NCBI GenBank assembly: GCA_963768975.1
Contig: CAVYKB010000020.1
Coordinates: 248,001-312,000, forward strand
Reading direction: 5' to 3'
Length of the DNA: 64,000 bases
DNA from: CADCTB01 sp963768975
GTDB taxonomy: Bacteria; Actinomycetota; Acidimicrobiia; Acidimicrobiales; AC-14
The notes beneath the pieces were generated by a model. The model saw only the letters and a program-made list of their open reading frames with translations. It did not search any database and was not told where the DNA came from. Both the position numbers and the translations under genes were made by a program. Position 1 is the first letter of the stretch. Every line of letters begins with the position of its first letter. Positions 1 through 8,726 of the stretch are shown one piece after another.

Positions 1-2407
1 TGACGCGGCCTAGGGCCACGCCGAGTGGGAGCCCCACGAGGACCCCGATCCCGACCACGGTGACGGCGTGCCAGTGCACCGACGCGCGTAGCTGGCGCCC
101 GGTGCAGCCGAGGGCGCGCAGGATCGCGAGCTCGCGCCGCCGGCCCCGTGTGGCGGCAGAGATGCCGATGCCCAGCCCCACGGCCAGCGCCACGGCCAGA
201 GTCCCGGCCAGGGCGACGGGAACGGCGCGCATGGCCGCCACGTCGGCCACCGGAGCGGGCCGCACCGGGTCGGGGTAGATGAAGGGGTGGAACCCGTAAA
301 TGTCCCAGGACTCCAGTTCGGTGCCAATGGCGGTGAGGAACTGACGGCTGTTGACGCCGGCGCGCAGGTCGACGGCCACGAACGACGTGATGCCGTCGGC
401 CAGCGCCTCGGGATCCGTACCCTCGTCTCGTGCGCCGTCGCGGAGGATGCGCTCCAGGAACTTGGCCGACAGCAGCGCTCCTGTGCCCAGGGAGGCCCGG
501 GCGGCCTCGTAGGGGCCCAGCGAGGGCAGCACGACCAGTCCTCGCACGGTGGCCTCGCGCTCTCCGTAGGGCGTGGTGACGAGGGCGGTGTCTCCGACGC
601 CGAGCCCGAGGAGTCGGGCGGTGAGCGCCCCCAAGGCGATCTCGTCGTCGGCGCTGGGCCGCGATCCCTCGATGACCGCCAGGGGCAGGGAGTCGAACCC
701 GGCGCGGTCGGCGACGATGGGCACCGGCTCCCCGCCGATGGTGGAGTCGACGGCCAGCGCCGCCAGCCCCCAGGCCTCGACGTCGGGATGGTCGAGGGTG
801 GCGGCGATGGCGGCGGGGTCGGACCCGCCGTACCCGAATCCCACCAGCACGGCGGCGTCATAGGGCCAGCCGAACCGGGCGGGACTCGCCACGAAGCTGG
901 TGAGGCTGCTGATGAATACCGCAGTGGCCACCACCGCGCCCACCGCAGCGCCGGACGCGCCGAGCAGCGCGCGCGCCCCGGCGCCCTGGACGCCGGCGCG
1001 CACCCCGGCGGAGGCCGACGGGCTGGCGCTACGCAGGAGTGTCAGCCCCGATCGCGGCGACACCCGTACTGGCCCCCGCGCGGGTCGCGTCCTCACCGTG
1101 GCCGCGGCGGCGAGCGCCACGCCGGCGGCGAGGACGGCGGCCGACGCGCCGATCGTGGCGAGGGTGACCGCGCCCGACAGGCCGATTCGACCAGCCGGTT
1201 CCACGGCCCGGGCGCTGGCCACCGGGCCGATGGCCGCTCCCACCCAAGCCACCACGACGGCGCCGGCCAGGCCTGCGGCGGCGGCCGCAACCAGTGGAAG
1301 GGCGACGCCGGCCAGCCGCTGGGTGCGCCCGGCGCCGAGCCGAAGCCACGTCTGGGCATCACGCTCGTCGCGCCGAGCGATCCGGGCCGCGCCGAGCAGC
1401 GCGACCACCAGGGTGGACCCTGCCGCCCCCAGGCCGAACAGCTGGAGTGCCCGCACCGCCGGCTCGAGGGACCGCTGGACCTGCCGGCGCCCGTCGGCAG
1501 TGACAGTCGGGATGAAGAAGTAGCCGGCGCCTTCGGATCGCAACGCCTCCGGGAGGCTCCCGTTCGCCTCGTCGAGGCGCTCGGCCAGAGCGGTGGCCAC
1601 TCTCCCCACGCCGGCCTCGCCCCCGTCGACGCGAAGCGAGTAGTACCGGTAGGCCGTCGCGCAGCCTGACGGCTGCAGAGCCGCCCGTAGCTCGGCCACC
1701 GACCTCCTGTCGTCGGCGGAAGGGTGTGGTGGCCGGCAGTCGTACGGCGCCCCCACGTCGGGGGTCACCAGTATCCGTTGGCGGGGGTAGAGCTCGTCGA
1801 CCAGGACCTCGTCGGCCCACACCCCGATACCAACGACGGTCACCTCCGTTCGTCCTATCGGCTCCACGATGCGTTCAGGGTCCCCGCCGAGCTGAACCTC
1901 GTAATTCGGTACCCAGAAGGCGAGCGGGATGGTGTCGCCGACGCCGATGCCGTGGGCCGCGGCCGTCTCGACGCTCACGAACGCCTCGGCGCCGCTGCGG
2001 ATCATGCGGCCGTGGTGGACCGCCGGACGGTCCTGCCGGGTGAAGCGCCCGTCGGCGGACATGAGGGCCGTCGTCGCGCTGGCCTGGAGGCTGTCGACCT
2101 CCCGCTGGCTCCGGGGATGGCCCCGGTCGAGTGTGGCGACGAGCAAGGAGTGGCTGGTGTAGTCCCTCACGCCAGGGGTGGTGGCGATGACCTCCTCGCC
2201 CAGGCTGGTGTTGAGGCTGGGGTTGACGACGAGCTCGCCTACGCCGGCCCGACGGAGGTAGGAGGGGTAGGCGTTCGCGGTCCGGTGCGCCGCCTCCAGC
2301 GAGGCCAGGGCCACGGCGACGCCGATGGCCAGCGCCACCGAAAGCCCGACCAGGGCGCGCCGGCGGCGGAACCCGGCCCGGGCGAGCGCCAACGCGACCG
2401 CCACCAC
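1..2407 (-). CDS. FtsX/MacB-type ABC permease, C-terminus cut by window edge
   Basis: Membrane permease subunit of the FtsX/MacB superfamily. About 802 codons are open on the minus strand, and comparison with the paralogue at 6296-8719 suggests 55-65 C-terminal residues lie outside. The start is a GTG at 2407-2405 with AAGG at 2418-2415, ten bases after the cyclase stop. An N-terminal membrane segment (VGLSVALAIGVAVALASLE) is followed by a MacB-like outer domain, a central block of helices, a second outer domain and a terminal block. The terminal block opens with the family signature RRELAILRALGCTGRQ. No ABC ATPase is adjacent inside the window; it may lie downstream, before base 1. The substrate is unknown; lipoprotein or peptide export is typical of the family. 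The frame has no ATG start and is easily missed. Confidence 0.85.
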   Translation of the reverse strand, partial: MVAVALALARAGFRRRRALVGLSVALAIGVAVALASLEAAHRTANAYPSYLRRAGVGELVVNPSLNTSLGEEVIATTPGVRDYTSHSLLVATLDRGHPRSQREVDSLQASATTALMSADGRFTRQDRPAVHHGRMIRSGAEAFVSVETAAAHGIGVGDTIPLAFWVPNYEVQLGGDPERIVEPIGRTEVTVVGIGVWADEVLVDELYPRQRILVTPDVGAPYDCRPPHPSADDRRSVAELRAALQPSGCATAYRYYSLRVDGGEAGVGRVATALAERLDEANGSLPEALRSEGAGYFFIPTVTADGRRQVQRSLEPAVRALQLFGLGAAGSTLVVALLGAARIARRDERDAQTWLRLGAGRTQRLAGVALPLVAAAAAGLAGAVVVAWVGAAIGPVASARAVEPAGRIGLSGAVTLATIGASAAVLAAGVALAAAATVRTRPARGPVRVSPRSGLTLLRSASPSASAGVRAGVQGAGARALLGASGAAVGAVVATAVFISSLTSFVASPARFGWPYDAAVLVGFGYGGSDPAAIAATLDHPDVEAWGLAALAVDSTIGGEPVPIVADRAGFDSLPLAVIEGSRPSADDEIALGALTARLLGLGVGDTALVTTPYGEREATVRGLVVLPSLGPYEAARASLGTGALLSAKFLERILRDGARDEGTDPEALADGITSFVAVDLRAGVNSRQFLTAIGTELESWDIYGFHPFIYPDPVRPAPVADVAAMRAVPVALAGTLAVALAVGLGIGISAATRGRRRELAILRALGCTGRQLRASVHWHAVTVVGIGVLVGLPLGVALGRV

Positions 2408-2417
2408 CCGCCGACCT

Positions 2418-3719
2418 TCACACGATCCGATAGGCCTGGACCGTCGCGTCCCTGCCCTTCACCTGGGCCGGCTCCAGTGCCTCGAGCGCGATGGCCTTGC
2501 CGAGGGCGCCGGCGGTCGGTTGGCTCACCACCGTCTGCCCGGCCTCGGCCCACTGTTGAAGGCGCTGGGCGAGGTTCACCGCGTCGCCGACCAGGCTGTA
2601 CTCGAGGCGCTCCTCGGACCCGAGCAGCGCAGCGGCCACCCGGCCGGTCGACAGTCCGATCCCGAGGCCGAACTCGGGCATGCCGAGAGCTCGCCAGCGC
2701 TCGTTCACAACCGCCTGGGCTTCGTGCATGGCTGCAGCGGCAGCGACCGACCGGCCGGCGTGGTCCTCCTGGGGCAGCGGCGCACCGAAGACGGCCATGA
2801 CCGCGTCGCCGACGAACTGCATGACCGTCCCGCCGGCGCTCAGGACCGCCCCGTTCATCTCGGCCCGGTGCTCGTTGAGCTGGCCGGCGAGCACCGACGG
2901 GTCGGCGTGCTCGGCGATCGTGGAATAGCCCCGGATGTCGGACATGAGGACGGTGACGTCGAGCATCTCGGTCTCGCCAATCCGACGCCCCTCCTTCCGA
3001 AGCTTTTCAGCCACGCCGCCGGGGAGGAGCCGGCTCAGGGACTCGCCCTGCTCCTCGCGGGTGACGATGGCCTGATGCAGCATGCGCAGCCGGCGGAGCG
3101 AGCTGCTCCCGCCGGTGCTGGCGTGCTGGGCCAGCTTCAGGAAGAGCCGTTCGACGGCGTCGGCCACTGCCTCCGCCGTCGTCGCCTGGGTGACAGCGAT
3201 GGCCTTCAGGGGCCGCCCCTCGGCGATCGAACGGAGCAGCTCCTCCTCCTCCGGCGACAGGTCGCTGGTGGAGGCGACCGGGTTGACCAGCGCCTTGACG
3301 ATGGACTCGTCGAGCAGTGAGCCGCCGGTCGCCACCTCCCGGATGGCCCGAGCCAGCTGGTCGCCGTCGGCCAGGCGGTCCTTGAGCAGGTAGGCGTAGC
3401 CTGCCGAGCCCTCTCCCAGAAGGGAGATGGCGTACTCCGGGTCGTCGTACTGCGACAGGATCACCACGCCGGTACCGGGGTGGCGCTTGCGGACCTCCTT
3501 GGCCGCGTCGATGCCCTCCTGCTGGAATGCCGGCGGCATGCGGATGTCGGTGACCACGACCTGGGGCTCGGCCGCCTCGGCGCCGGAGACCAGCCCGTCG
3601 TAGTCAGCCGCGGCGCCGACGACCACCAGGTCGGGCTCCAGGTTCAGCAGTGCACGCACGCCCTCTCGGACGATGAGGTTGTCGTCGGCCAGGAAGACGG
3701 TGATCTGACGTTCGGACAC
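2418..3719 (-). CDS. Response regulator (REC + GerE-like HTH) fused to class III nucleotide cyclase
   Basis: A 433-residue signalling protein. Residues 5-130 are a NarL-type receiver with an acidic pair at 12-13, phosphoacceptor Asp58 in VVVTDIRMP and Lys113. Residues about 153-200 (from LSPEEEELLRSIAEG) look like a degenerate LuxR/GerE helix-turn-helix. Residues about 250-433 are a class III adenylate/guanylate cyclase catalytic domain. Metal-binding aspartates are seen in MSDIRGYS (Asp261) and GDAVMAVFG (Asp305), and the transition-state Asn/Arg in VNLAQRL. The usual adenine-selecting Lys before the second Asp is Gln301 (MQFVGD), so nucleotide specificity is uncertain. The start is the GTG at 3719, where the receiver homology begins; an upstream in-frame extension to 3950 looks non-coding. 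It is divergent from the cyclic-nucleotide-binding gene at 3868, suggesting maker and sensor of one messenger. Confidence 0.88.
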   Translation of the reverse strand: MSERQITVFLADDNLIVREGVRALLNLEPDLVVVGAAADYDGLVSGAEAAEPQVVVTDIRMPPAFQQEGIDAAKEVRKRHPGTGVVILSQYDDPEYAISLLGEGSAGYAYLLKDRLADGDQLARAIREVATGGSLLDESIVKALVNPVASTSDLSPEEEELLRSIAEGRPLKAIAVTQATTAEAVADAVERLFLKLAQHASTGGSSSLRRLRMLHQAIVTREEQGESLSRLLPGGVAEKLRKEGRRIGETEMLDVTVLMSDIRGYSTIAEHADPSVLAGQLNEHRAEMNGAVLSAGGTVMQFVGDAVMAVFGAPLPQEDHAGRSVAAAAAMHEAQAVVNERWRALGMPEFGLGIGLSTGRVAAALLGSEERLEYSLVGDAVNLAQRLQQWAEAGQTVVSQPTAGALGKAIALEALEPAQVKGRDATVQAYRIV

Positions 3720-3867
3720 GTGCTCATTTGGCCCGATGAGCGCACAAAGAACAAGGGGGGCAGTCCCACCCGGCGAGGGGGTAGCAGCCGTAGGCCCGGA
3801 CACAAGCCACCACCCTGGGGTCGCCGGCCGTGCATCTCTACGCTTGCAGACGAGGCAGGAGGCCGCC

Positions 3868-4860
3868 GTGCGCATCGAGTCGTCAGTTGTCGCCATGTCG
3901 TGGATCCCATCCGAGGCGATCGGAGGGATGACGCGGCTCCCGTTCGACATGGGGGTGGCCCACTACGACGTCCCCCCGCCCGAGGTCCTCGAAGACCTCG
4001 ACGCCCTCCGAGAAGCGGACCGTTTCCGGTTCGCCAACGAGCTGCGGGCCTGGATCGAGGTCGAGGAAGGGCGGATCGTGGACTGGGGCCACTCGGGCAA
4101 GGGCCACATCGGCTCGACGACGATCCGCATGGGGCCCAAGGCGGTCGTGTTCGCCGCAGTTCCCTTCCCCGACCTGCGCCCCGAGCCCGAGGTGTCCGGG
4201 ACCGAGGTGCGGTTCGTCCAGACCGCCGGCGGGCGCACCGGCGTTCCTGCGCCCCGCACCGTGCGGCGACCGCCGTTCGTGCAGGTGGCGGCGCCGCTGG
4301 CCTGGTCCACGCTCGTCCTCACCATCCGGGCGGACGGGAGCTCCGACTGGGAGGTGGCCGGCGCCAGCCCGTTCCCCCGCCACTGGATCTACGACCACAC
4401 CGGCGCCCTGGCCGCCAAGTCGGGGATGATCGACTTCAAAGGCTGGTCGCGCACCGCCTTCGGCCGCTACACGCCGTGGGGTGACGAGGACTCGCCGGCG
4501 CTGGTGACGGTGGCGGAGACGGCCCTGGAGCGCGAGCTGTCCGCCACGATCATGCAGGCCGGAACCAGGCCCAAGGTCCGGACGATCGCGCCGGGGCTGA
4601 CGCTGGTAGAGCAGGGCGAGCCAGGGGAGTCCCTGTTCCTGCTGCTGGACGGGGTGCTCGAGGTCGAGGTCGACGGCGAGAAGCTGGCCGAGGTGGGGCC
4701 GGGCGTGATCCTCGGTGAGCGGGCGGTGATCGAGGGTGGCGCCCGCACGGCGACCCTTCGGGCGGTCACGCCGGTCAAGGTGGCGGTCGTACCGGCCGAC
4801 CAGGTGGACCGGGCGGCCCTGGCCGAGCTCAGCCAGGGCCACCGCCGCGAGGAGCGGTGA
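3868..4860 (+). CDS. Protein with C-terminal cyclic nucleotide-binding domain
   Basis: 330 residues. The start is GTG 3868, preceded by a perfect AGGAGG at 3857-3862 five bases upstream; an earlier in-frame ATG at 3736 has no such site. Residues about 236-325 form a cNMP-binding beta barrel. Its phosphate-binding cassette (LGERAVIEGGARTATLRA) keeps the Glu and Arg that contact the ribose and cyclic phosphate, so binding looks intact. The first 230 residues I do not recognise: they are soluble, rich in Trp and Pro, and have no DNA-binding motif or membrane span. It is divergent from the REC-cyclase and overlaps the next oxidoreductase by GTGA, suggesting cNMP-controlled expression or activity of this cluster (inference). 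Confidence 0.82.
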   Translation: MRIESSVVAMSWIPSEAIGGMTRLPFDMGVAHYDVPPPEVLEDLDALREADRFRFANELRAWIEVEEGRIVDWGHSGKGHIGSTTIRMGPKAVVFAAVPFPDLRPEPEVSGTEVRFVQTAGGRTGVPAPRTVRRPPFVQVAAPLAWSTLVLTIRADGSSDWEVAGASPFPRHWIYDHTGALAAKSGMIDFKGWSRTAFGRYTPWGDEDSPALVTVAETALERELSATIMQAGTRPKVRTIAPGLTLVEQGEPGESLFLLLDGVLEVEVDGEKLAEVGPGVILGERAVIEGGARTATLRAVTPVKVAVVPADQVDRAALAELSQGHRREER

Positions 4861-6299
4861 CGCTTCCCAGCGTGGATGCTGTCGTGGTCGGCGCCGGGCC
4901 GAACGGGCTGTCGGCGGCCATCAGCCTGGCCCGGGCCGGGTGCTCGGTCGTCGTTCTGGAGGCGGCCGACGTGGCGGGGGGTGGCTGCCGGTCCGAGCAG
5001 CTGACGCTTCCCGGGTTCATTCACGATGTCTGTGCCGCGATCCACCCCCTGGGCGCCTCGTCGCCGGCGTTCGCCGCGCTGCCACTGGCCGAGCACGGGC
5101 TGGAGTGGGTCCACCCGCAGGCGCCGGCAGCCCACCCCCTGTCGGGGGGCCGTGCGGCGGTGCTTGAGCGGTCGCTCGACTCGACAGCGGACGCCCTAGG
5201 GCCCGACGCCGGCGCGTGGAGAAAGGTGGTCGGCCCGCTCGTCTCTCGCTGGGACGACTTGTCCTCCTCCATCCTGGGCCCGTTGCTACGACCACCCCCG
5301 CACCCCGTGACCTTGACCCGGTTCGGGCTACGGGCCGCGTGGCCGGCGAAGCTCCTGGCCGCACGGTTGTTCAAGGGCGAGGAGGCAAGGGGCCTGTTCG
5401 CCGGCCTGGCCGCCCACGCCATCCTCGACCTCGGCATGCCCCTGACCGCGTCCTTCGGGCTCACGTTCGCCGCGTCCGGCCACGCGGTGGGATGGCCGGC
5501 GGCAAAGGGTGGGTCGCAGCGCCTGGCCGACGCCCTGGTCTCCTACCTGTCGTCCCTGGGCGGCCAGGTGGTCACCGGCCAACGGGTCACCTCGCTGAGG
5601 GACCTGCCGCCGTCGCGGGCCGTGCTGTTCGACCTCACGCCCCGCCAGGTCGTCGACATCGCCGGCGACCGGCTCGACCCGCGCGCCCGGCGCCGGCTTC
5701 TCGGATTCCGCTATGGGCCCGGCTCGTTCAAGATCGACTACGCCCTGGACGGTCCGGTTCCCTGGGCGGCCGAGGGATGCGCCCGGGCCGGCTCGGTGCA
5801 CCTCGGCGGCACGTTGGAGGAGGTGGCCGCGGCCGAGCGCGAGGTCGCCCGGGGCGGGCACCCGGAGCGGCCCTACGTGCTCACGTCGCAGCCCAGCTGC
5901 TTCGACGACTCCCGGGCGCCGGCCGGCAAGCACACGTTCTGGGCGTACTGCCACGTGCCGCACGGGTCGACGGTCGACATGACCGCAGCGATCGAAGGGC
6001 AGATCGAGAGGTTCGCTCCGGGCTTCCGCGACCGGGTGCTCGCCCGCCACACCATGTTCCCCGCCGACCTCGAGCGGCACAACGCCAATAACCTCGGCGG
6101 CGACGTCGCCGGGGGCTCCCACGGCGGGCTGCAGCTCGTCGCCCGCCCCCGACTCGCCGCCGACCCTTACGTCCTGCCCATCGACGGTACGGATGCGTTC
6201 CTGTGCTCGGCGTCCACCCCTCCCGGCGCCGGCGTGCACGGCATGTCGGGTTGGTGGGCGGCACGTTCGGCGCTGAAGCGGCTGAAAGGACCCCGATGA
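4857..6299 (+). CDS. Phytoene dehydrogenase-like FAD-dependent oxidoreductase
   Basis: A 480-residue flavoprotein of the phytoene desaturase/amine oxidase superfamily (PYROXD2-like branch). The N-terminus has the dinucleotide-binding fold VVVGAGPNGLSAAISLARAG followed by the second acidic strand VVLEAADVAGGG. A C-terminal FAD-binding segment is seen around STPPGAGVHGMSGWWAA. It begins with a GTG overlapping the preceding stop (GTGA at 4857-4860), and its own stop overlaps the permease ATG at 6296. The three genes 3868-8719 are therefore probably one transcript. The substrate cannot be read from sequence; a carotenoid or polyprenoid-related or other hydrophobic substrate is typical. There are no carotenoid synthesis genes nearby. 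Confidence 0.85.
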   Translation: MTLPSVDAVVVGAGPNGLSAAISLARAGCSVVVLEAADVAGGGCRSEQLTLPGFIHDVCAAIHPLGASSPAFAALPLAEHGLEWVHPQAPAAHPLSGGRAAVLERSLDSTADALGPDAGAWRKVVGPLVSRWDDLSSSILGPLLRPPPHPVTLTRFGLRAAWPAKLLAARLFKGEEARGLFAGLAAHAILDLGMPLTASFGLTFAASGHAVGWPAAKGGSQRLADALVSYLSSLGGQVVTGQRVTSLRDLPPSRAVLFDLTPRQVVDIAGDRLDPRARRRLLGFRYGPGSFKIDYALDGPVPWAAEGCARAGSVHLGGTLEEVAAAEREVARGGHPERPYVLTSQPSCFDDSRAPAGKHTFWAYCHVPHGSTVDMTAAIEGQIERFAPGFRDRVLARHTMFPADLERHNANNLGGDVAGGSHGGLQLVARPRLAADPYVLPIDGTDAFLCSASTPPGAGVHGMSGWWAARSALKRLKGPR

Positions 6300-8719
6300 G
6301 CGTTGTCTGGTACTGGGCCGTGCGGTCCATGCGAGGCAGGACGCGCGCCTTTGTCGGGGCCGCCCTCCTCCTGGCCCTGATGGGCGGGCTGACGCTTGCG
6401 TCGTTCGCCGGCGCCCGCCGGACGGCGTCGGCGTACCCGCGGTTTCGGGAGGCGGGTCGGGCGTTGGACGTACAAGTGAACGCCGGCGACTTCGAGGCCC
6501 AGAACCCCGAGGTCGCCGGGCAGATGCCGGGCGTGATCGCTTCGGCCACGTACCTGGCGTTTCTCGGCGGCCCGCTCCTGGCCGATGGCCGGCCGGACTT
6601 CGCCTTCACGGGGGAGGTCGCGGGGAGCCTCGACGGCTTGTACTTCACCCGCGATCGGATCGCAGTCACCAGAGGCCGGTTGCCGGACCTCTCCCGGCCG
6701 GAGGAGGTGGTGGTGAACGAGACCCTCGCTTCCCAAGGGATGGGACTCGGCCACCGGTTCGACCTCGCCATCTTCGACCCGGCCCAGGAGGAGGCGGTGT
6801 ACAGCGACACGCCGCCGCCGCCGGTCGGGGTCCAGCACGTGACCGTCGTCGGCGTCGGGCTGTTCCCGAACGAGATTGTGCAGGACGACACCGACCGCTA
6901 CGGCCGGATGCTCCTCACGCCGGCGTTCACCAAGCAACTCCGCGACTACGTCACCTATGCATGGACGGCCGTGGAGGTGGAAGGAGGGGCCGCTGGGGTC
7001 GAGCGGTTCAAGCGCGACTACCTCGCCGCGTTGCCACCTGGGGCGCCGGCCTCCTTCCGCGAGACCGCGGCGGTGGTTGCCCGCACGCAAGTGGCGGTCC
7101 GCCCCCTCGCCATCGCGCTGGCTGTTTTCGGCTCCCTTGCTGCGCTGGCGACCCTTCTGCTGGTGGGCCAGGCCCTCGTGCGGCTGGTGCGGAGCGAGCG
7201 CGACGACGTGGCGACGCTCCGCGCCCTCGGCGCCGGCCCGCTCCTCGCCTCCGGGATCACCGCGCCTGGGGTGGTCATCACGATCGTGGCCGGCGCGCTG
7301 GGCGCAATGGGCACCGCGGCCGCACTCTCGCCTCTCGCCCCCATCGGGCCCATGCGCCGGGTGGAGGCGGACGCCGGGGTGGCATTCGACTGGACGGTGC
7401 TGGGCCTCGGGACGTGCCTTCTCGCCGTCGTTCTGGTCCTTGTGGCGGTCACGGCCGGCGTTCGTCAGGCACCGCACCGGCGGCACGCCCTGGCCGGCGT
7501 CACCGCCGGACGTCCTTCGGCGCTCGCCGGAGCGCTGTCGGCCACCGGGCTTCCGGTGCCCGCGGTGGCGGGCGTGCGCATGGCCCTCGAGTCCGGGGGC
7601 GGCCGCTCGGCGGTGCCGGCACGCGCTGCGCTCGGTGGCGCGATCGTCGCGGTGATGGCCCTCGTGGCCGCCCTTGTCTTCGGCACGAGCATCGCGTCGC
7701 TGGTCGACAAGCCCAGGCAGTACGGGTGGGACTGGGACCTCACCGTCCTGGACGAGGCCGGCTACGGGGATATCGACCCCGGCAAGGCCGCCGAGCTGCT
7801 CGACGACGATCCGGCGGTGGCGGTCTGGACGGGCGTGTACTTCCAGTCCGTCGACCTCGACGGCGCCGATGTCCCGGCCATCGGGGTCCAGCCGGGCGCC
7901 CCGGTGACCCCGCCGATGCTGTCAGGCCGGCCGGTGCAGGGCCCCGGCGAGGTGGTACTCGGCAGCCGCACCCTCGCTGCGCTGGGGAAGCGGGTCGGCG
8001 ACACGGTCCTGCTGGCGCCGGGCGAACAGGCCCGGCCACTCGTGGTCGTCGGGACGGCCGTGTTCCCGACGGTCGGACCGCTGATCGGCGCCTACACATC
8101 GCTGGGCGAGGGGGCGATGATGCAGTACGACCAGATCCCCGGGTGGGACGAGATCAGCGCCGGTCCGAAGGCGCTGTTCATCCGGTTCGCGCCGGGCGCC
8201 GACCGGGACGCGGCCACAGAGCGCATCAGCGCAGGCGTCGGGGACATCGGCGTGTTCCCTGGTTCCGCCGTACCCCTGCCGGTGCAGCGGCCGGCTGAGA
8301 TCGTGAACTATTCCGCCATGGGGAGCACGCCGGCCCTCCTCGCGGCCGTCCTTGTTGTCGCCGCCGTCGCATCCCTGGGGCTGACGCTGGCGTCGGGCGT
8401 TGGTCGCCGCCGGCGCGACCTTTCGATCCTGAAGGCGCTGGGTTTCACACGCGGCCAGGTGTCGTCGACGGTGGTCTGGCAGTCGTCGATCATCGTCGTC
8501 GCCGGCCTGCTCGTCGGCGTCCCCCTCGGCATCGCCCTTGGCCGGTGGCTCTGGATCCTCTTCGCCGAGCGCCTTCCGGTCGTGGCTCAGCCGGCCGTGC
8601 CAGTGCTGGCCCTCGCGGCAGTGGGGTGCGGCCTGGTGATCCTGGCCAATGTGGTGGCGGCCGTGCCGGCCCGCGCCGCCGGCCGGACAGCGGTGGCCTC
8701 GATCTTGCGCTCGGAGTAG
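6296..8719 (+). CDS. FtsX/MacB-type ABC permease
   Basis: 807 residues from ATG 6296, which overlaps the oxidoreductase stop (ATGA); an earlier in-frame GTG-type start at 6203 would overlap that gene by about 100 bases. The layout matches the partial permease at 1-2407: an N-terminal helix (VGAALLLALMGGLTLASF), a MacB-like outer domain to about residue 260, helices, a second outer domain, and a terminal block with RRRRDLSILKALGFTRGQ. It ends at LRSE, which allows the missing tail of the paralogue to be estimated. No ATPase gene is attached. The pair flank the cyclase/cNMP region in opposite orientation, consistent with an old duplication. Confidence 0.88.
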   Translation: MSVVWYWAVRSMRGRTRAFVGAALLLALMGGLTLASFAGARRTASAYPRFREAGRALDVQVNAGDFEAQNPEVAGQMPGVIASATYLAFLGGPLLADGRPDFAFTGEVAGSLDGLYFTRDRIAVTRGRLPDLSRPEEVVVNETLASQGMGLGHRFDLAIFDPAQEEAVYSDTPPPPVGVQHVTVVGVGLFPNEIVQDDTDRYGRMLLTPAFTKQLRDYVTYAWTAVEVEGGAAGVERFKRDYLAALPPGAPASFRETAAVVARTQVAVRPLAIALAVFGSLAALATLLLVGQALVRLVRSERDDVATLRALGAGPLLASGITAPGVVITIVAGALGAMGTAAALSPLAPIGPMRRVEADAGVAFDWTVLGLGTCLLAVVLVLVAVTAGVRQAPHRRHALAGVTAGRPSALAGALSATGLPVPAVAGVRMALESGGGRSAVPARAALGGAIVAVMALVAALVFGTSIASLVDKPRQYGWDWDLTVLDEAGYGDIDPGKAAELLDDDPAVAVWTGVYFQSVDLDGADVPAIGVQPGAPVTPPMLSGRPVQGPGEVVLGSRTLAALGKRVGDTVLLAPGEQARPLVVVGTAVFPTVGPLIGAYTSLGEGAMMQYDQIPGWDEISAGPKALFIRFAPGADRDAATERISAGVGDIGVFPGSAVPLPVQRPAEIVNYSAMGSTPALLAAVLVVAAVASLGLTLASGVGRRRRDLSILKALGFTRGQVSSTVVWQSSIIVVAGLLVGVPLGIALGRWLWILFAERLPVVAQPAVPVLALAAVGCGLVILANVVAAVPARAAGRTAVASILRSE

Positions 8720-8726
8720 CGCCGGC

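Noticed and set aside
287..1669. Long plus-strand open frame opposite the first permease
   Set aside because: Gly/Arg-rich shadow of the real minus-strand frame; no ribosome site or recognisable domain. The permease frame itself reads as a coherent FtsX protein.
3720..3950. N-terminal extension of the cyclase from an upstream start
   Set aside because: Residues before the receiver look unstructured and overlap the start and ribosome site of the divergent gene.
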